Shown one piece after another: positions 59,572 to 64,000 of a stretch of 64,000 nt of DNA. Within the stretch, counting starts at the first letter, position 1; each line of letters opens with the position of its first letter. Source of the DNA: Pseudobdellovibrionaceae bacterium (GTDB lineage Bacteria; Bdellovibrionota; Bdellovibrionia; Bdellovibrionales; Bdellovibrionaceae); assembly GCA_016719575.1 (NCBI GenBank), contig JADJYV010000013.1, positions 372,001-436,000 of the forward strand, given 5' to 3'. Both the position numbers and the translations under genes were made by a program. A model generated the notes under the pieces. It saw only the letters and a list, made by a program, of their open reading frames with translations. It ran no database searches and was not told where the DNA came from.

Positions 59572-60887
59572 GGTGGCAGCAACACCGGAACCATCAAGAG
59601 CAGCAATTTATTCGATTGAGCAGTTGTGGTTTTATCAACAGTAACCACACCGGCATTAGTGATCGAAGAGACATCACCAGAGAGCGCAACTGCGCCAGCA
59701 ACGCCAGAAGCGTTACCAACCCATACCTTGGTAGACGCAAGCGAGTTCGACATTTTGCTATTAAACGTTGACCAGTCGGCAGAAGAAAGAGCTCCGCGCT
59801 TTGTTGCAGAAGCGGTGGGGATATCGAAAGTATGCGCGGAACCCGCAGAGCTGATGCCGATATCAGTGCCTGCAGTACCAAGTACAAAGCTCTGAGTGCT
59901 GGCAGTAAGGCCGTTCATATTCGTAATCCCGCTACCAGCAACGCCGAGAGAGACCGCAGCAGCGCCGTCCCAATACCGAATAGTATTTAAATCTGAGCGA
60001 TACCACATCTTACCTTCGTCGCCAGCAACGAGACCCGCTGGATCAGAAGTGACAGAGGAAAGACTCAAGTTACCAAGCATCACATCGCCAGCTTTGTTGA
60101 CCGGAGTAAAGCCAAGAGCTGCGGTGATATCAGAAGAAGCAATCGAGCTTCCCACAGTGACACGGCCCTTAGCATCGACTGTGACTTTCGAGTAAGTCCC
60201 GGCAGTCACTCCTGAAGTCGCTAATGTTAGAGCTCCGGTGTTAGCAATACTCGCATCGCCAGATATAGACACAGCGGTTGCAGTGTTGCCGGAGTTACCC
60301 ACCCAGACCTTTGCATCCGCCAAGGTTGAAGATTGTTTGGCATTAAAAGAATCGTAGTCCGTTTTACTGATAAGACCGGCAGTGACAGCTGCAGTAGAAG
60401 CCATTGGGATATTGAGAGTGTGAGTTGATGTTGCAGAAACAAAACTCGGAGAATTGCCAGAAGTTCCGATTGCAAAACTCTGAGTGCCCGCCGTAAGACC
60501 ATTCATATTGGTAATACCGGCTCCCGCAACACCAAGAGATTTAGTCGTAGAACCGTCGTAGTACTTGATCGTACCCGCATCGTACCACAACTGTCCTGCA
60601 ACCGTGCCGTTAGTAGAGTTTGCAGAAAGACCAAGATATTTGTTAGCCGCCATAGTGATATTGCCAGCGTTGGTAATATCATTGCCACCCATCGCCAGAG
60701 CGCCCACCATGGTGTCGCCAGCTTTATTCACCGGAGTGTAGGTCAGAGCCGTGTTGATATCCAGCGGCATAACGAAGCACTTGCAGTGACACGGCCTTAG
60801 CATCAACAACGACCTTAGAATAAGTCCCCGCAGTGACTCCCGTGGTTGAAAGACTTGAAACCCCCGCATTATCGATAGCAACATCAC
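59532..60887 (-). CDS. giant fibre/adhesin: diverged repeat block
   Basis: After ~40 out-of-frame residues the frame runs DINTALTYTPVNKAGDTMVG through several diverged units, including SSDITAALGFTPVNKAGDVM, LGNLSLSSVTSDPAGLVAGD and EGKMWYRSDLNTIRYWDGAA. This second unit type differs from the 960-bp units. It ends out of frame after TTTAQSNKLL, where one base is missing at ~59604. Confidence 0.65.
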   Translation of the reverse strand: MMLLSIMRGFQVFQPRESLRGLILRSLLMLRPCHCKCFVMPLDINTALTYTPVNKAGDTMVGALAMGGNDITNAGNITMAANKYLGLSANSTNGTVAGQLWYDAGTIKYYDGSTTKSLGVAGAGITNMNGLTAGTQSFAIGTSGNSPSFVSATSTHTLNIPMASTAAVTAGLISKTDYDSFNAKQSSTLADAKVWVGNSGNTATAVSISGDASIANTGALTLATSGVTAGTYSKVTVDAKGRVTVGSSIASSDITAALGFTPVNKAGDVMLGNLSLSSVTSDPAGLVAGDEGKMWYRSDLNTIRYWDGAAAVSLGVAGSGITNMNGLTASTQSFVLGTAGTDIGISSAGSAHTFDIPTASATKRGALSSADWSTFNSKMSNSLASTKVWVGNASGVAGAVALSGDVSSITNAGVVTVDKTTTAQSNKLLLLMVPVLLPPWATNLTALLLAL

Positions 60888-62385
60888 CAGACATCGTCAC
60901 TTCAGTCGCTGCATTGCCTGAGTTACCAACCCAAATTTTTCCATTAGCAAGTGTTGGAAGAGAAGGATCTGGATAAGCACAAGACCATCCTGTTACTGAC
61001 CACTTCAGCACATGACCTGATGTTGAGCAGGCAAAGTTGACTAAATTACCAGTAGCGCCTGCGATGATGACACCCGAAGTGGCAGCATTCACGCCGCCAG
61101 TGCTCAGCATCGGAGCTGTGATTTTGCCTGCGCCGATTGCGAGGGCACCCGCATTATCTATGGTGGCATCACCGGACATAGTCACCGCGGTGGCTGCATT
61201 GCCAGAGTTACCAACCCAGATCTGAGCTGAGTTCAGAGTAGATCCTTGTTTTGCATTAAACGTGGTCCAATCAGCAGAAGACAAAGCTCCGCGCTTCGTT
61301 GCAGAAGCGGTGGGGATATCGAAAGTATGAGCGGAACCCGCAGAGCTGATAACGATATCAGTTCCTGCAGTGCCAAGCACAAAGCTCTGAGTGCTGGTCG
61401 TAAGTCCATTGATATTCGTAATCCCCGCACCCGCAACACCGAGAGAGACCGCTGTAGCGCCATCCCAATACCGAATAGTATTTAAATCAGAGCGGTACCA
61501 CATCTTACCTTCGTCGCCAGCAACGAGACCCGCTGGATCAGAAGTGACAGAAGCAAGACTCAAGTTACCAAGCATCACATCGCCAGCTTTGTTGACCGGA
61601 GTAAAGCCAAGAGCTGCGGTGATATCAGAAGAAGCAATCGAGCTTCCAGTCGTTACGCGACCTTTTGCATCGACAGTGACTTTCGAGTAAGTCCCCGCAG
61701 TCACTCCGCTTGTAGCTAAACTCAAAACTCCAGCATTCGTAATACTGGCATCTCCAGACATGCTCACCGCTGCTGCCGTGTTGCCCGAGTTACCAACCCA
61801 CATACTGCCATCTGGCAACGCAGGGAGATCAGAGTTTGCTAAATTGGCTCCACTAGTAACGCGGCCTTTGGCATCCACTGTGACTTTCGGATAAGTTCCG
61901 GCGGTGACTCCCGAAGTCGCAAGAGTTAAGACGCCAGTGTTAGCAACACTCGCATCGCCAGAAATGGAGACTGCCGTTGCCGCATTGCCTGAGTTACCCA
62001 CCCAAACCTTTGCATCCGCCAAGGTTGAAGTTTGTTTGGCATTAAAAGTTGACCAGTCAGCAGAAGACAAAGCTCCGCGATTTGTTCCAGAAGCGGTAGG
62101 GATATTAAAGGTGTGATCCGAACCGGCAGAAGAAATATTAAAGTCGGTACCGGCACTACCAGTAACAAAACTCTGAGTGCCCGCAGTAAGACCGTTGATA
62201 TTGGTAATCCCGCTACCAGCTACACCAAGAGATTTTGTGGTAGAACCATCGTAGTACTTGATTGTTCCCGCATCGTACCACATCTGTCCTGCAACCGTGC
62301 CGTTGGTAGAGTTCGCAGAAAGACCAAAATATTTGCTCGCCGCCATAGTGATATTGCCAGCGTTGGTAAGATCATTGCCACCCAC
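60724..62385 (-). CDS. giant fibre/adhesin: diverged repeat block
   Basis: A 553-residue frame with ANLANSDLPALPDGSMWVGN, EGKMWYRSDLNTIRYWDGAT and the distinctive VNFACSTSGHVLKWSVTGWS, CAYPDPSLPTLANGKIWVGN with two Cys. The same Cys-containing block occurs again ~1.69 kb to the right. The end is out of frame after VVVDAK because of several small changes at 60755-60800, including TTT to TT. Confidence 0.65.
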   Translation of the reverse strand: MGGNDLTNAGNITMAASKYFGLSANSTNGTVAGQMWYDAGTIKYYDGSTTKSLGVAGSGITNINGLTAGTQSFVTGSAGTDFNISSAGSDHTFNIPTASGTNRGALSSADWSTFNAKQTSTLADAKVWVGNSGNAATAVSISGDASVANTGVLTLATSGVTAGTYPKVTVDAKGRVTSGANLANSDLPALPDGSMWVGNSGNTAAAVSMSGDASITNAGVLSLATSGVTAGTYSKVTVDAKGRVTTGSSIASSDITAALGFTPVNKAGDVMLGNLSLASVTSDPAGLVAGDEGKMWYRSDLNTIRYWDGATAVSLGVAGAGITNINGLTTSTQSFVLGTAGTDIVISSAGSAHTFDIPTASATKRGALSSADWTTFNAKQGSTLNSAQIWVGNSGNAATAVTMSGDATIDNAGALAIGAGKITAPMLSTGGVNAATSGVIIAGATGNLVNFACSTSGHVLKWSVTGWSCAYPDPSLPTLANGKIWVGNSGNAATEVTMSGDVAIDNAGVSSLSTTGVTAGTYSKVVVDAKAVSLQVLRYAAGYQHGSDLHSGE

Positions 62386-64000
62386 GCAAGGCGCCCACCA
62401 TGGTGTCGCCAGCTTTATTCACCGGAGTGTAGGTCAGAGCCGAAGTGACATCCGAAGCCGCAATCGCAGCCCCAGCACTCACGCGGCCCTTAGCATCCAC
62501 AGTGACCTTAGAATAAGTCCCCGCCGTCACACCAGTAGTTGAAAGACTTGAAACTCCCGCAGTGTCGATAGACACATCACCAGACATCGTGACTTCAGTC
62601 GCCGCATTGCCAGAGTTACCAACCCAGATTTTTCCGTTAGCCAGTGTGGGAAGAGAAGGATCCGGATAAGCACAAGACCAACCCGTTACTGACCACTTCA
62701 GTACATGACCTGATGTAGAGCAGGCAAAGTTGACTAAGTTGCCAGCTGGACCCGCAATAATCACACCCGAAGTGGCCGCATTGATACCGCCAGTGCTCAG
62801 CATGGGAGCAGTGATTTTGCCTGCACCGATAGCAAGGGCGCCAGCATTATCAAGGGTGGCATCACCGGACATAGTCACTGCGGTGGCTGCATTGCCAGAG
62901 TTACCCACCCAGATTTGGGCTGAGTTCAAAGACGTTCCCATTTTGTTATTAAACAATGACCAGTCCGCAGCAGAGAGAGCTCCGCGATTGGCCGCAGAAG
63001 CTGTTGGGATATCCAAAGTATGGGTAGAACCAACAGAAGAAATGGTGATATTCGTTCCGGCGGTGCCAACAACAAAGCTCTGTGCTGTCGCAACAAGTCC
63101 GTTCATGCTCTGCATGCCAGCGCCAGCCACGCCCAAAGGAATTGCCGCAGCACCATCCCAGTACATAATAGTGTTAAGATCGGAGCGATACCACATCTTG
63201 CCTTCGTCACCAGCGACCAATCCCGCAGGATCCGAGGTCACAGACACAAGACTCAAGCTCCCTAGCATGACATCGCCAGCTTTGTTCACAGGAGTAAAAC
63301 CCAGAGCGGCGGTGATATCTGAAGACGCCAAGTTAGAACCGCTTAAAACTCTCCCCTTCGCATCAACGCCGACTTTCGAGTAAGTCCCCGCCGTCACACC
63401 CGAAGTCGCAAGAGTCAGAGCGCCGGCAGTGTCAATCGTTGCGTCTCCGCTCATCGTCACAGCTTCAGCTTGCCCCGAAGCATTACCAACTAAGATTTTG
63501 CCGTTCGCAAGAGCCGAGGTTTGTTTGTTATTAAAGATGTTCCAATCCGTACTTGATAAGTAACCATCTGTGGCCGTGCCAGCTTGAGAGATCGAGATCG
63601 TAGCAGTCGAAGTTCCGGTGACACTCAATGGGGCATTTGCAACCACACTGGCAACGCCTGAAGCCGCGGGCGTTGCGGGAGTCCACGCTGTGCCATTAAA
63701 AACCAAGATTTGTCCATTCGTAGGAGCTGTTGCAGACACCGCTTGCCCCTGAATCTTGACCACAGTGTTTGTGGCAAAAGCTCCGGTGACATCGCCAGCT
63801 AAAGACGTCGAGCTCGAAAGATAAGCGGATCCAGGATTTTTAACCAGACGCCAAAACTCATCGTACTGAGTTTGCGACAGGTCACTGTTAGCGTTCAGAG
63901 TTTTATCGACAGCTGAGTCAATGCGAAGAAGGTCCCCGGTTCCATAGCCATTGAGTTTGTAGGCCTGCAAGGCCGACGGCACAGGATTGATTTTTAGCGC
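62372..64000 (-). CDS. giant fibre/adhesin: N-terminal side, continues off the window
   Basis: The frame stays open to the right edge (LKINPVPSALQAYKLNGYGT), so the true start is outside. A possible domain boundary is at SDLSQTQYDEFWRLVKNPGS, followed by a GDVTGAFATNTVVKIQGQAV region and then the repeat blocks (DAKGRVLSGSNLASSDITAA, EGKMWYRSDLNTIMYWDGAA). The 2-base loss at ~62380 (CCCACGCAAGG versus CCCATCGCCAGAG) breaks it from the next frame. No membrane anchor is visible within the window. Confidence 0.7.
   Translation of the reverse strand, partial: ALKINPVPSALQAYKLNGYGTGDLLRIDSAVDKTLNANSDLSQTQYDEFWRLVKNPGSAYLSSSTSLAGDVTGAFATNTVVKIQGQAVSATAPTNGQILVFNGTAWTPATPAASGVASVVANAPLSVTGTSTATISISQAGTATDGYLSSTDWNIFNNKQTSALANGKILVGNASGQAEAVTMSGDATIDTAGALTLATSGVTAGTYSKVGVDAKGRVLSGSNLASSDITAALGFTPVNKAGDVMLGSLSLVSVTSDPAGLVAGDEGKMWYRSDLNTIMYWDGAAAIPLGVAGAGMQSMNGLVATAQSFVVGTAGTNITISSVGSTHTLDIPTASAANRGALSAADWSLFNNKMGTSLNSAQIWVGNSGNAATAVTMSGDATLDNAGALAIGAGKITAPMLSTGGINAATSGVIIAGPAGNLVNFACSTSGHVLKWSVTGWSCAYPDPSLPTLANGKIWVGNSGNAATEVTMSGDVSIDTAGVSSLSTTGVTAGTYSKVTVDAKGRVSAGAAIAASDVTSALTYTPVNKAGDTMVGALRGWQ

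Larger units (their letters stand above)
53900..59650 (-). repeat. tandem ~960-bp units in the fibre shaft
   Basis: The same marker sequence (GTCATGGC then GCCCAAGA) occurs at 54610, 55568, 56531, 57491, 58452 and 59411, that is, every 958-963 bases. 960 bases is 320 codons, and departures from 960 mostly match local indels. Copies are nearly identical, differing by scattered synonymous changes, so the array is recent or kept uniform by gene conversion. This makes assembly error and copy-number change likely. Confidence 0.85.
60700..64000 (-). repeat. second-order repeat, period ~1.69 kb
   Basis: The block with the two-Cys segment (around 60955-61060) recurs around 62648-62750, offset by 1693 bases, along with its flanking units. 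The two copies are more diverged than the 960-bp units. They form the part nearer the N-terminus of the fibre. Confidence 0.75.

Noticed and set aside
54484..59900. Many plus-strand ORFs of 60-130 codons across the fibre region, with repeated similar products
   Set aside because: They are antisense shadows of the repeat units; their similarity to each other comes only from the tandem repeat on the minus strand, and none has a ribosome-binding site or known family.
52661..64000. Repeated units considered as a CRISPR array or satellite
   Set aside because: The period is ~960 bp and reads as protein in one frame; there are no short repeats with unique spacers.
52661..64000. Prophage tail region
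   Set aside because: Tail-fibre-like motifs occur, but no capsid, terminase, baseplate, integrase or lysis genes are nearby; a cellular fibre adhesin fits better.
1..64000. tRNA or rRNA genes
   Set aside because: I saw no cloverleaf with a GGTTCGA-type T loop in the gaps and no rRNA sequence. A tRNA scan would settle this; most intergenic gaps are too short to hold one.

Overview
The window looks like a chromosome or contig segment from a Bdellovibrio-like bacterium (Bdellovibrionota, perhaps Pseudobdellovibrionaceae), moderately AT-rich. This is inferred from several signs together: a ribosomal-protein cluster of delta/bdellovibrio type, lipoproteins with the unusual lipobox F-Q-N-C, a trypsin-like secreted protease, a transglutaminase-elicitor homologue, and a very long repetitive trimeric-fibre type adhesin resembling the mosaic fibre proteins known from Bdellovibrio. 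No 16S rRNA gene is present, so the assignment is provisional.

Region 1 (1-19.6 kb, + strand) is the end of rpoC, then rpsL-rpsG-fusA behind a recognisable promoter, then a fused S10-spc-alpha cluster running rpsJ to rplQ, including secY, adk and rpoA. tuf is not between fusA and rpsJ, infA and map are not after adk, and rplX (L24) is missing from its usual place between rplN and rplE. The cluster ends at a clear hairpin terminator. A structured leader precedes rpsJ.

Region 2 (19.6-34.3 kb) is mostly envelope biology: a membrane-anchored thioredoxin, the TIGR03545/TIGR03546 pair, heptose genes gmhA-gmhB, a minus-strand operon degT-kdsA-LPG-synthase-like, manC with an OmpA-type protein, a secreted serine protease, a von Willebrand A lipoprotein, a possible lysozyme-like lipoprotein, and a second thioredoxin.

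Region 3 (34.3-49 kb) is a large redox cluster. It holds a 29-CxxCH cytochrome coupled to an outer-membrane barrel, the cytochrome c maturation genes ccsB-ccsA (ccsA frameshifted), a di-haem-b type membrane protein, a ferredoxin-FAD/NAD oxidoreductase (two frame breaks), a 28-CxxCH cytochrome lipoprotein (one frame break), and a beta-propeller lipoprotein with a small barrel. Together these could form an electron path from cytoplasmic NAD(P)H across both membranes. This is the best candidate for an undescribed system here.

Region 4 (49-52.6 kb) holds a decayed DUF4143-type ATPase, two small secreted proteins, and a transglutaminase-elicitor-like gene that carries a Pep-13-like motif once its frame is restored.

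Region 5 (52.6-64 kb, minus strand) is one giant fibre/adhesin gene, open at the right edge, made of about 960-bp near-identical tandem units and a second set repeating every ~1.69 kb.

From about 41 kb to the right edge many genes are broken by 1-2 base indels, often in A/T runs, whereas I found none in the first 41 kb. Either this part of the assembly is poorly polished or the region is decaying. Most of the broken genes read cleanly when a single base is restored.
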